Assembly: GCF_000002865.3 (NCBI RefSeq) | Contig: NW_001865049.1 | Span: 68,331-132,330, forward strand | DNA: 64,000 bases | DNA from: Monosiga brevicollis MX1 | Lineage: Eukaryota > Opisthokonta > Choanoflagellata > Craspedida > Salpingoecidae | Direction: 5' to 3' | Shown: positions 46,276-58,922 of the stretch, piece after piece | Numbering within the stretch: position 1 is the stretch's first letter | Layout of the letters: every line of letters begins with the position of its first letter | The notes under the pieces: model-generated | What the model was told of the DNA's origin: nothing | The model's database searches: none | What the model saw: only the letters and a program-made list of their open reading frames with translations | Position numbers and translations under genes: made by a program

Positions 46276-46793
46276 GATGCCTGAAAGTTGTAGCACCGCA
46301 CCCACGCGACAAGCTCAAAAAAACCGACAGCCGCTCGATCTAATCCGATCCGATCCGATCCGACGACACCACCACGACACACACTGAATCCAAGCACAAC
46401 AGCTCCAATACCGTCAGAAGATGATGATGATGTAAAATGCATTAGCGCGTGTGTGTGTCTCTCTCTCTCCTGAGTGTGTGTGCAAGAGTAGTAAGCAGAT
46501 GACGGCAATAAGAAACGCTTGCAGTTGCTTACACGACGTTTCTCTCTCTCTCTCTCTCCTCTCAATTGTCAGCAAAACGTTACATTCGCTTTTGTTCTGG
46601 TGGCTTCGAGCAGATTGTCAGATTGAGATGCGGGAGGGATAAAAAACAAGCATCTTTTCACCGCTGGGCTTGAAAGCCGGTGAGAAAGGCGATTCAAGAA
46701 CAGCTGTTTAGTTTGGCTGTTGTACCTGGCGTTCACTTTTTGCCGCCTGCTGCCTTGCGACCCCCTCTCTGTCTCAAACGCGCGCCAACCGAG
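46276..46793. promoter_or_regulatory. Shared divergent promoter, GHITM and NDUFS2
   Basis: This 518-bp gap lies between two divergent mitochondrial genes. It contains four tandem TCCGA-type pentamers (about 46342-46363), short GT and CT tracts and a GATGATGATGATG stretch at 46419-46431. A shared bidirectional promoter is likely. Confidence 0.5.
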
Positions 46794-49072
<2,279 letters not shown>

Positions 49073-50788
49073 ACGGGCTGCCACTATTGGCCCGTGTCTG
49101 TGGTGACGCACCGCGTGTCACCTCAGCACCCGATCGATCCTTGGTTGCTACTTGACCTTGGACAAGACGGTCACAGCCATGTGACGATACACATGCCTTT
49201 CAACTCGGCAGCTCCCGAGTGCTGATATGCAGTGGATGGGTGGGGGTTTCAGGACGAGCCTGAGGCTCAGATTGCTTCCCTTTCTTTTCTCCTATACCGC
49301 CTCCGCCCTTGCTGTGGGGCTTGTTCAGACGTGTGTGTCGGCTTTTTCTCCTTTTTCTTGGCTGTGCTTGTGTTTCTGTTTTGTTGCGTTTGTTCCTCCA
49401 CCTCCTTCTTTTTCTCCTTTTCTCCTTTTTTTTTTTCCTTTTTTCGAAACTCATGGTGTGGCTGTGATTTGTGTCCTTTAACCCATTTGTGCGTTGATAC
49501 CCTAGTTTTTGCCCGTCTCACATGATGACAGCGTGTATCAACGCCTTTCCCTTAATCGATGCCATGAGGCTTTTTGATAAGCTCTTGCAGGCCAGCCCAG
49601 TCACTGTCATGATAATCATGTGTCGTTTTGGTCAAGCCGAGAGGTACAGGCGAATCAGTCTGGCGTTCCTCACCTTGAGGGAATCACGGAGGCTCAAGAC
49701 TAGCCCACGGTCTGTCCGACACCAGAGAGCCCGCTTTCTCCAGCGATACCACAATGCCCGCATGTCAGAAAGGACCTGTCGTCATCCTCTCGGGACCCCT
49801 GCAAAAGGCGTCGCCGGCACGCGCACAACTCGCGGCAAAGAAGCCGTGATATCGCCGTGTTGTTGTCGCAAAGTGTAACAAATACTCCACTCTCTCCTCC
49901 AAGCGCTACCCACTCGAGATCATACAACCATCTACTTGTCACACTTTGATGCATTTTTATTCAAGTAGTGTCCCATGTTATGGAGATTGCGGAAATTCAC
50001 AGCTGTGTGTATGGGAGGGAGGGAGAGAGAGCACGATGTAGCGGGAGAAAAGCAGAGAGAGCAGCGAGACGAGCGTCCAAACCCATCGGTATAGAGCACA
50101 AATACCAAGGCTATCAGAGATGGAGCGATGAAACCATATAGCAACAGAGACACAGCGAGCTCCACACACGGCTCACTGGCTCGCTTTCACTTGTTATGGT
50201 TTGTAGTGGAAAGTGAAGTTGATATGGCAGCGCGAGTGATGCGGGTATTGAAGACAGAAACGGCAGCGTGAGTTTGAGGCGAGGAACCGGCGGTGAAGGC
50301 TTGGTAGTGCGTGGTACCATCATCTGAGACGGGAGAGACAAAGACATTTGACGACGATGCGGGTGGGGTGTGTGAAGTCAAGTGGCAAATGGTGCATGGG
50401 CGCGAGAGGGCGTTGTCCTGCGCCCTCTCGCGCAGTAACGCCCTCTGCATTTTCCTTGGCCTTGGTCATCCATCGAGGTTTGCCCTCACTGGCTGATTCG
50501 ACGCCGCGTCCGCTTGCTGCTGGTGATAGACCCCGTACTCCTCGCCTCCTCGCCTGGACTCACCCGAAGCAGAGGACAATCACGTGCTGCAAGCTGAGAA
50601 AAAAGGTGCGCTGCCGCTGATCAACATTCGCCTCCTTTCTGTGGTCTTGTTTGTTTTGGTCTGCAGTATCCAGCTGCGGCCTGGCCTCCTCATCTCCCGG
50701 AGGCCCCGAGAGCAGCCACCAGCCCCGCTACACCATACACCTTGCACAACGAATCTGATCATCTCACTTCGACTCGCTTCACAGCACC
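49073..50788. other. 1.7-kb intergenic region with strong hairpin
   Basis: This lies between NDUFS2 and the first secreted-fibre gene, both plus-strand. A minus-strand frame at 50187-50450 (ending STSLSTTNHNK) looks mildly coding but has no recognisable domain. T-rich tracts lie near 49400-49445. A perfect 13-bp stem-loop is at 50400-50433. The promoter of the fibre gene is presumably in the right third. Confidence 0.4.
50400..50433. repeat. Perfect 13-bp GC-rich inverted repeat
   Basis: The arms GCGCGAGAGGGCG and CGCCCTCTCGCGC are exact reverse complements around an 8-base loop (TTGTCCTG). A partial third copy of the arm (CGCCCTCTGC) follows within 15 bases. The stem would be very stable in RNA from either strand. 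Confidence 0.9.
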
Positions 50789-53753
50789 ATGCCACCACTT
50801 GGCCACAGCACCCAGAGATGGGCTGCTCCAGCTCAGCTGGCCCGGGTGGCAGCCGTGCTGCTGTTGGTACTGCCCGGCACGCAAGCGGTCCGACCCACCA
50901 TCTCCACTGACCAGGGCATTGTCGACATGACCGCCCCCACCCGCATCCAGGTTGGTCCAAGATGAGAGCACTTTGTTCGGAAAAACCTGCTGCCATAAGG
51001 CACGTGCACACTCTCACACGATACGTGCTGAATGCATAGACCACGCTTCGCGATGGCACCAAGCCATTGCAGCTTGAGGATGCCGCCATCACGCTCGAAG
51101 CCCCTTCCATCGACATGACCACCATCACGACCACTCTCGACTCGGCCACCCTTGCCCTAGCCGTTGACAATGGTCAAGAAACGGCAAGCCTGACCTACGC
51201 TTCGCATGCCGACACCCACAGCCAAGCCACGATGAACCTTGAAACGACAGGCGAAGCGCGCATGCAAGCCAACTCCATCACGCTCCAAGCCACTTCAGCC
51301 TCCGCCTCCTCCGAAGCCCTTCGTGTCACGGGTGGCCAGGTGGGCCTGATTGCAGACAATCTGCACATTGTTGGAGAGAGCCCACGCATCATCCGGGCAA
51401 GCAACTCGATTGCCCTGAGCGATATGGGCGAGAACGCTGGCCTTCACGTCAACTCGGAACAGGTGTGTCCAATCGCACGCTCTCGCCCCTTTCACCGTAC
51501 CACCCCCCATGCAACGTTAGCTCATACACCCATCATGGGTGCTTTGAATAGGTTGGCGTGCGTGCCAGCAACGTTGCCATAAACGCTGCCACCACGCTAG
51601 AGCTGCAAGGACAAAAGGCAGAGCTGCGTACCAGTGACGCGGCCCGCGCCGTCACCGTCGCCTCGGACGGCATCCAAATCACCAGCACCGGCGACGTCCT
51701 CCTCCAAGGTGCCCTCAACACCCTCAACGTCACCCACCTCGCCGTCCTCCTCCGCTCCATGCGCGCCGACGTCGATGCCCTCAAACAACAGCTCAACGCC
51801 ACCCGCGATCAGCTCACACAGCGCGCCGCCCAAACCCAGTCCTCCTCAAACAACATCGAAGCCCTCATGTCCTCCATCAGCTCCCTCCTCGGTACCGAGG
51901 ACACTCACCTCTCCACCGAGATCAACCAGCTCAACAGCCAGCTCACCGCCGCTGAACAAGCCCAAACCCTCGTCGTCAACAACGCCGACGCCAACCTCGA
52001 CCAGGAACTCTCCGGCCTCGAGTCCCGCGCCGCCCAGGTCTCCCGCGCCTTCCCCAGCCTCGAAGACGCCATCGACACTGCCTTTGACAGCGTCGAGGCC
52101 GAGTACGACCGCATTGGTGACGTCCTGGATGACCGCGTGGACAGCGTGGCCGATATCATTGATGACCTCGAGCGCGATCTGGAGGATCGACTGGACGACG
52201 TGGCTGATGAGGCCGTGGACGTGCGCGAGGACGTGGCAGATGCGATTGAGGACGTGAAGGATGATGCGCAGGAGTTTTCGGAGGACCTGGGCCAGGCGCA
52301 GCAGGATCTGGCGAGTGCGGTGGGCGACATGGTGGGGGATTTGTCGTCGGCGGCAGCGGATCGGGCCGAGGTGTCGGCCGAGGTCAGCACGAGCTACCGA
52401 TCGGCTCAGGTGGCCAGCGCCAATGTGGCCGACAGTGCCAGCGATACGGGCGCACTCAAGCAAGCGATTGCCAACCTTGACATTCCCGACGCAGCCATGG
52501 TGGCACGTCTACGCTTGCGCGGCAAGCAGGTTCTGTCCGATGTGAATGGCACCAAAGAGCTTGTGATGATGGCCGCCAACCAGAACAACGCCATGACCTC
52601 GCGTGTACCCAACTGGGAGATGGAGACGTCCGATTTGTTTGGTGCTGGCTGTGATTTCAACGGCACCACCCTGGCCTGTGGTGCGCCAAACTATGGCACC
52701 TATGGCTCTGTCTTGGTCTACACGGTTGATCTCGAGAAGATGACAGCCACTCTCGTCCAGACCATCGCTCAGCCTACCAACATTCTCACCGTCTATACGA
52801 CCTCCAACTACTTTGGCTGGTCGGTGGCGCTATCGGCCAATTTTCTTGCCGTCGGCGCACCCTTGCTGGAGGCATCGAGCTCCTATTCCAACTCGGGTGG
52901 CGTCTTTCTCTTTAGGCGAAACTCCGTCAGCAACCTTTTCGAGGCCGTGGCTGGCTACCAACTCTCGTCCACATCACACGCCTGTGGTCGCAGTCTGGCC
53001 CTGGGCGAGTATTCCTTATCGAGCGCTGTGATTCAGATGGCGTGCTCAGGCAGCACCCCCTATCTGCGTTCTGTCCGATACTCGGGTAGCTCAATCATGA
53101 CGCTGTACTCGACGCTCTCGACGGGTTCCGCTGGTAGCTCTTACTATGGATACTACGATCGTCAAATGGACTCGGCGAGCAATTATGTCATTGTGGGCGA
53201 CACCTACTATAGCTCCTACTCTGGGCGAGCGTCTGTGTACCTCAGGGCCAGTACGTCCAGCACGTCGGTGCTGACGTACTTGTATCCAGCAACCTCGCAA
53301 TCTTCGCAGTACTGCGGCTTCTCTGCCGCGACAGATGGCGACTACTTTGTCTTTGGATGTCCTTACTATGATACCACTTTCAGCCAAGAGGGTCTAGTCG
53401 TCATCTATAAACGTACGGGTAGCTCCTTTTCTCGAACGCAAGTGCTCCGTTCGGCTCTCCCCACTTATGTTGCCAACATGTATTATGGCATGACCGTGAG
53501 TGTCAATGGTGGCAAGATCTTTGTGGCAGCCCCAGGCGAGCTGGCCAACCTTGGGCAAGTGTACCGCTACGGTTTAAATGGCGGTAGCACGTTTGAGCTC
53601 GAGCGCGTTTTCACGGGGGCATTGCCATCCGAGTACTTGGGATATCACACGCTGATTGGATTTCCTAGTGGGGATGGCTTCTTCGCCGGCTATTATAGCT
53701 TCAACTCGTCGCGTGGCATTGTTTCCATGTACAACAACATTCAGCTCTTTTAA
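50789..53753 (+). CDS. Secreted beta-repeat / coiled-coil / FG-GAP propeller protein, copy A
   Basis: Exons 50789-50950, 51040-51462 and 51552-53753 join in phase 0 to 928 residues. The N-terminus has a clear signal peptide (LARVAAVLLLVLPGTQA). Residues ~45-215 alternate short hydrophobic and polar stretches (ITLEAPSIDM, NSITLQATSA, SNSIALSDMG), like beta-stacked fibre shafts. Residues ~213-490 are a highly acidic coiled coil (IIDDLERDLEDRLDDVADEA). From ~525 to the end, repeated blocks such as FGWSVALSANFLAVGAPLLE with GGVFLF resemble FG-GAP blades of integrin-alpha-type beta-propellers. There is no membrane segment or GPI-type tail, so the protein should be secreted or matrix-bound. It is the left member of a tandem pair with copy B. 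I do not recognise a named family. An extracellular fibre with a propeller head is an inference from architecture. Confidence 0.8.
51604..52429 (+). repeat. Near-identical tract shared with copy B (left)
   Basis: This 826-bp stretch of exon 3 matches 55796-56621 at a constant offset of 4,192 bases with no indels. By eye I find only two differences (51629 T/C and 52397 C/T), whereas sequence on both sides is strongly diverged. A further ~38 identical bases occur at the same offset from 52512. It covers the coiled-coil coding region and is best explained by gene conversion. Confidence 0.9.
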
Positions 53754-54991
53754 TGTGGGCGTCTGCCTGATCAGTAGAAGATTGAGTTTGTTTTTTTTTC
53801 TGTTCTTCTGCTTTTGGGTTTGTCTTCAAAGAATTGTGATGATTCTTGTCAGCTCTGATAGGCCTTGCATACCACGAATTGACTCGGGCCCAAAAGCGCA
53901 TCCAAGAACAACCCGCTCAGTATTCGATACGGCGGTATTTGGGATGGGATGGAATAGATGACCTCCTCCTCAAGTAGCATGTCATTTCTTTGAATAAGAG
54001 ATGAACTCGTCATACCTTCTTCTGCGCCTGCTCTCACCCTCCCATACCATTCAACGGACTCGACTTGCTGTTCACACACACACAAACAAATCTAGATACA
54101 GACTGATCGTATTCTACCGAGCCCCCTAAAATTACTAGATTGTATTGTTTTATAACGGCTTTTGCCCTAAAATCAATAGTCAAAATCAAGAGCGCCCTCT
54201 GTCAAAGGGATAACGAACGCAGAATCACTCATCCGCCGCACAAAGCGCGCTGCCCGCCCTCGAACGCTGCTGCTGCTGCTACTACTACTACTGCTGCTAC
54301 TACTGCTACTACTGCTGCTGTTGCTGCTGCCTCACGGGTCTAACCCGCCCGTGCCAGTCGCTGCGAGATCAGCGCACGCGATGCACAAATTAAAGGCGCC
54401 TCTAATTAATCCAGCCACAGAAAGTATTCATATATCAGTAATGTTTAATGTTAACAACTGCAACAAGTCGATATTCAACTGCAACAAGTGACCTTCCACC
54501 CCAATGTAGCGCCCTCTGCTACTAAAACCGAATGACATCTGCCCCCTATGCCCCCTTCTTCAACCTGCACACAAGTATGACAACGCTGTATCACATGTGT
54601 GGCATATTTACACTTGATATCCCTTTCATCTGATCATCCATGTATGGCTGCTCATGCAGATAGGTACAGCCTTCGGCCCCCCCCCCCACCTCCCGGCTTG
54701 TCCCTTTGGCTCCTTTGGCTCCTTCCTGCACGAGAGATCGCTTGCTGTCGTACTGGCGCGGGGGCGTGCTTCAGTGCCATTTTTTTCTTTTCGGCGTCTT
54801 CATCTTCTTTTTCTTCTTGTTTTTTTTTTTCCGTTGTGGGGTGTGGTTGGCACGTTGCTTGTGTCGGTTGCCCTTTGGGTCTTACGGTTTCGGGGGTTGC
54901 TGCCTTGGTACAGCACGTTGTTGGGATCTTGATCCCTGGACTTGTTTTGGGGGCCAGTGGCCACTTGTGTGTGAGTCGGGCCTTGGTCACC
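53754..54991. other. Intergenic region between the tandem copies
   Basis: This 1.2-kb spacer contains an imperfect (CTG/CTA)n tract (about 54270-54330). Two copies of GCGCCCTCTG lie at about 54192 and 54508. T-rich sequence and then GT-rich sequence precede the copy B start. No gene is seen. The frame at 54140-54343 is repeat-driven. Confidence 0.45.
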
Positions 54992-57981
54992 ATGGGTGTG
55001 GGACGCTCGGTGGTGGGTGTGCTGGCTCTGCTCGCGGCTGCCTCAGTTGCCAGCCAGCCGCCTCGCCTGACTACCAACAATGGAGTCCTGGATGTGACGG
55101 CCTCGGAAATCACGGTGCGACACCCAAACAACCCCCATGGCTTGATCTCGACGACGCAAGCGGATGGGAGCTTCTCCCACTGAGTCGCTCACGGCAAATC
55201 AATGTTTTGTTATGATTTTGACTCTGCTTGTAGGCCCAGCTGCGTAGCGGTGACACGCCACTGCGCGTGCACAAGGATGAGCTGCACCTGACTGCCAATG
55301 ACATGGCTCTGGAAGTGGGCCACGTTGACATAGCTGCAGATTCAGCGCAATTGGACGTTAACCCTGGATCCCCCGATGCCGTGAGCTTGAGTTACAATGG
55401 TCATCTCACACAAGAGGCCCAGATCGACCTGACCGCCGCGCGTGAAATCAACGTCGAGGCTGTGGGGGTGACCTTTGAAGCCCAAGAGGCCAGTTTTCAA
55501 GCATCAACCATCCGCATGACGGGAACAAGTGTGCAAATGATCTCGGATCAACTCCAAGTGACCGGCGCAGGTACACACACACTTGAGGCCAATGAGTCTA
55601 TTGCAGTCAGCAATATGGGAGAGTCAGACGGTGTCTTGGTCACTGCAGAGTCGGTAAGTCACTGTTACCGCTGTCTACTTCATGTTCTGCAATCGCGCCG
55701 CGGGCAAACGGCACCACACGCTGATGATCTTCTTTCGTTTCAGGCAAATGTTCGTGGTGCTGATATCACTGCCACAGCGTCTGAGAGCATTAGCATGCAA
55801 GGACAAAAGGCAGAGCTGCGCACCAGTGACGCGGCCCGCGCCGTCACCGTCGCCTCGGACGGCATCCAAATCACCAGCACCGGCGACGTCCTCCTCCAAG
55901 GTGCCCTCAACACCCTCAACGTCACCCACCTCGCCGTCCTCCTCCGCTCCATGCGCGCCGACGTCGATGCCCTCAAACAACAGCTCAACGCCACCCGCGA
56001 TCAGCTCACACAGCGCGCCGCCCAAACCCAGTCCTCCTCAAACAACATCGAAGCCCTCATGTCCTCCATCAGCTCCCTCCTCGGTACCGAGGACACTCAC
56101 CTCTCCACCGAGATCAACCAGCTCAACAGCCAGCTCACCGCCGCTGAACAAGCCCAAACCCTCGTCGTCAACAACGCCGACGCCAACCTCGACCAGGAAC
56201 TCTCCGGCCTCGAGTCCCGCGCCGCCCAGGTCTCCCGCGCCTTCCCCAGCCTCGAAGACGCCATCGACACTGCCTTTGACAGCGTCGAGGCCGAGTACGA
56301 CCGCATTGGTGACGTCCTGGATGACCGCGTGGACAGCGTGGCCGATATCATTGATGACCTCGAGCGCGATCTGGAGGATCGACTGGACGACGTGGCTGAT
56401 GAGGCCGTGGACGTGCGCGAGGACGTGGCAGATGCGATTGAGGACGTGAAGGATGATGCGCAGGAGTTTTCGGAGGACCTGGGCCAGGCGCAGCAGGATC
56501 TGGCGAGTGCGGTGGGCGACATGGTGGGGGATTTGTCGTCGGCGGCAGCGGATCGGGCCGAGGTGTCGGCCGAGGTCAGCACGAGCTATCGATCGGCTCA
56601 GGTGGCCAGCGCCAATGTGGCTGACAGCGCTGCCGATATGACTGATCTTCGCAGCGATTTGAATGGACTTGAGTATGTGGATCGGGACACAATGGCTACA
56701 GTGCGCTTGCGCGGCAAGCAGGTTCTGTCCGATGTGAATGGCGTCAAGGAGCTTTTGCTCGGCGTTTTGCCAAAGGCACGCAGCCAGTATTTGAGCAGTC
56801 CTGCCGTTTCCTCGGATTACTTTGGTCGATCTTGCTCCTTTTACGACGACATTATGGCCTGTGGTGCGCCATATTACAGCACCTATGGCTACGTGTTCAT
56901 CTACCGCGTCTTCGCAAATGGAAGTCAACCGGCTCTGATCCAATCCATCACCTGGCCGACCACGACCTCAACACCACCCTACACCGCCATTCGCTTTGGC
57001 GAAAGCGTTGCGCTCAGCAAGAGCTACCTCATGATTGGAGCCCCGCTCTATGATCATTCCACGTACTCCTACTATCGCGATTGTGGTGCCGTTCTCGCAT
57101 ATCGACGCCAGGCTGACGGTACCTTTACCTTTGTCAACCGCTACTCGTATGTGACTACCTCGTCGACATATCGCTACGGTCTGTGTGGCTCAACTCTGAG
57201 TATTGATGAAGTCAGTCCAACCAGCACATATGTCAATGTGGGCTGCCCGGGCACCTATTACTACCGAGGTGGCATGCGCCTCCTGTATTGGAGTGGCACG
57301 TCCTTTTCGAGCCGCACGTTTGTACACACGGGGTATACCACGTACGAGTATTCGACATCGGTGTACATGAACATGGGAGTGGCCAATGCCTACGTGATGG
57401 TTGGAGAGCAAGGTTATTCGTCTTCGCGGGGTCGCTCTGTCATTTATGAGCGCACGTCAAATTCGTACTACACCTTGCGTTACACGGCCTACCCGCCCAC
57501 GTCCAGCTCAACCCAATATTGCGGTCAAGCGGTGGCGACGGATGGCATCAACTTTCTCATGGGTTGTCCGCGCAGTTCGTATGCATCTACAACCACTACC
57601 TATACGGGCATTGTGGTACATTACCGCCGCTCGGGAACCTCATTTTCTCGGGTGGGCACGTTGGAGAGCGACGAGCTCCAAACATATGGCTATTTTGGCT
57701 CGGCCATGGCGATCGAGCCCTACACCAAGGCCTTGCTCGTGTCCGAGTATGGCGCCAATTCTTATGCCGGGCGCATTCACGTGTTCAAGCTGGGCACCAC
57801 CGGTACTTATGAGCGCGAGTATTCGATTGACGAGGTGACAGCCTCGCTCTACCTTGGACGTAGTACGGTGGGATGGGTGACCAACAGCACCATCTGGGCC
57901 AGCAACGAATTCGCCTCGAGCAATCAAGGCAGCGTTGCCCTCTACCAGGAAGTGGAGTATTTTGAATCAGCGGATGCGTAA
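54992..57981 (+). CDS. Secreted beta-repeat / coiled-coil / FG-GAP propeller protein, copy B
   Basis: Exons 54992-55114, 55234-55653 and 55744-57981 join in phase 0 to 926 residues. The intron layout is the same as copy A: two introns at matching places. The signal peptide is GVLALLAAASVASQ. The N-terminal beta-repeat region (EINVEAVGVTFEAQEASFQA, then NESIAVSNMGESDG) is only distantly similar to copy A. The coiled coil is almost identical to copy A and the propeller is again diverged (FGRSCSFYDDIMACGAPYYS; FGESVALSKSYLMIGAPLYD; GRIHVFKLGTTG). Tyr, Ser and Thr are very abundant in the propeller. It ends EYFESADA with no anchor. The second intron stays open in frame by chance. The same uncertain fibre or matrix role as copy A applies. 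Confidence 0.8.
55796..56621 (+). repeat. Near-identical tract shared with copy A (right)
   Basis: Partner of 51604-52429 (see there). The tract begins a few codons after the start of exon 3 and ends before the propeller, so the introns and both terminal domains are outside it. Confidence 0.9.
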
Positions 57982-58504
57982 AGCATCCGCAAGTCTTCAA
58001 CAGCCGCCAGCTCGTTTCGTTTTGCTTCACAGCTGCCGCGTGTCAGAGACAAGTGATATCAAAATAAAAATCAAAAGAGAGAGAAGATGTCTCGGACCAT
58101 TTTCCTCACTTCTTGCAAATTGATGCTCTGATGCTCATATACCCTCCTCGTCCCCCCCCTTGTACCATTGGCCCGCACCGATCCCACACCTACCACTTGA
58201 CCGTGGTCAAGCCCCTACGAACATCGCCTGAATGTCAAGACGCTTGTCCTTTTTGCTCACACACAGATGGATTATGGATTGTCATCTTTTTTATTGATGT
58301 TTGCTGCAACTGTCAAAATGACCGACTCGCTCAGCTCTCTCAATCTCTCTCAAGCTCTCTCAATATCTCTCAAACTCTCTCAAACTCTCTCAATGCCTCT
58401 CAATAACTCTCAGACTTTCTCTCCGTCTCTCTGTCGCTCTCAAACTCTCTCTCTCTCAAACTCTCTCTCTCTCAAACTCTCTCTCTCTCAAACTCTCTCT
58501 CTCT

Positions 58505-58547
<43 letters not shown>

Positions 58548-58922
58548 CTCTCTCACTCACTCCGCGGGGGAGACGCGAACGGGGGTTTGGAAGGATCCAA
58601 AGTGGGGGTGGTGGTGGCTTGGTGTCGTCGGGATTGGCTCGGATCGACGACGAGGACCGAGGTGGACGGTGACGTGCCTTTGTGAGGTGCGTTTCGTGGT
58701 ATTGTTCTGCTTGACCGTCTGCTTTTTTTTGGACCAATCGATCGCGATGGAGCTGCTGGACGCAACGTCGCCGAGTAATCTGATCTGGACTCGATGCGCT
58801 TGATCGCGCTGCTTTGCCCGTCCTTGCCAGCCCTTAGGGCCCACGGGTACAGCGCCAAGCGGCCTGCTCTACTACTTAAAGCACAAGCAAGAGGGTTCGC
58901 ATGATGAACTGCATGCTTCGGC
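57982..58922. promoter_or_regulatory. Intergenic region upstream of SLC12A9, CT-rich
   Basis: A long pyrimidine block (about 58330-58555) made of CTCTCAA-type heptamers, grading into pure CT, lies about 370 bases before the SLC12A9 start. The Ser/Leu-rich frames through it are artefacts. A short frame from 58747 (18 codons, MELLDATSPSNLIWTRCA) could be an upstream ORF of the next gene. Confidence 0.45.
58330..58555. repeat. (CTCTCAA)n / (CT)n satellite-like block
   Basis: Repeated units of CTCTCAAACTCTCT and CTCTCAATCTCT pass into pure CT. It is similar to the block at 36975-37145. Confidence 0.88.

Noticed and set aside
50187-50450. 87-codon minus-strand frame ending STTNHNK
   Set aside because: It is mildly coding-like, but there is no domain, it overlaps the hairpin and no partner exon was found. 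It is noted in the intergenic entry only.
51634-52257. Ser/Pro/Thr-rich plus-strand frame of 207 codons in the fibre gene
   Set aside because: It is a shadow of the true frame caused by uniform C-ending codons. It has no start context and no signal peptide.
51846-52463. Long minus-strand frames (205 and 161 codons) opposite the coiled coil, repeated opposite copy B
   Set aside because: They mirror the C- and G-ending codons of the plus-strand gene and are duplicated only because the tract is duplicated.
58267-58803. 178-codon Ser/Leu-rich plus-strand frame upstream of SLC12A9
   Set aside because: It is a translation of the CT repeat block.
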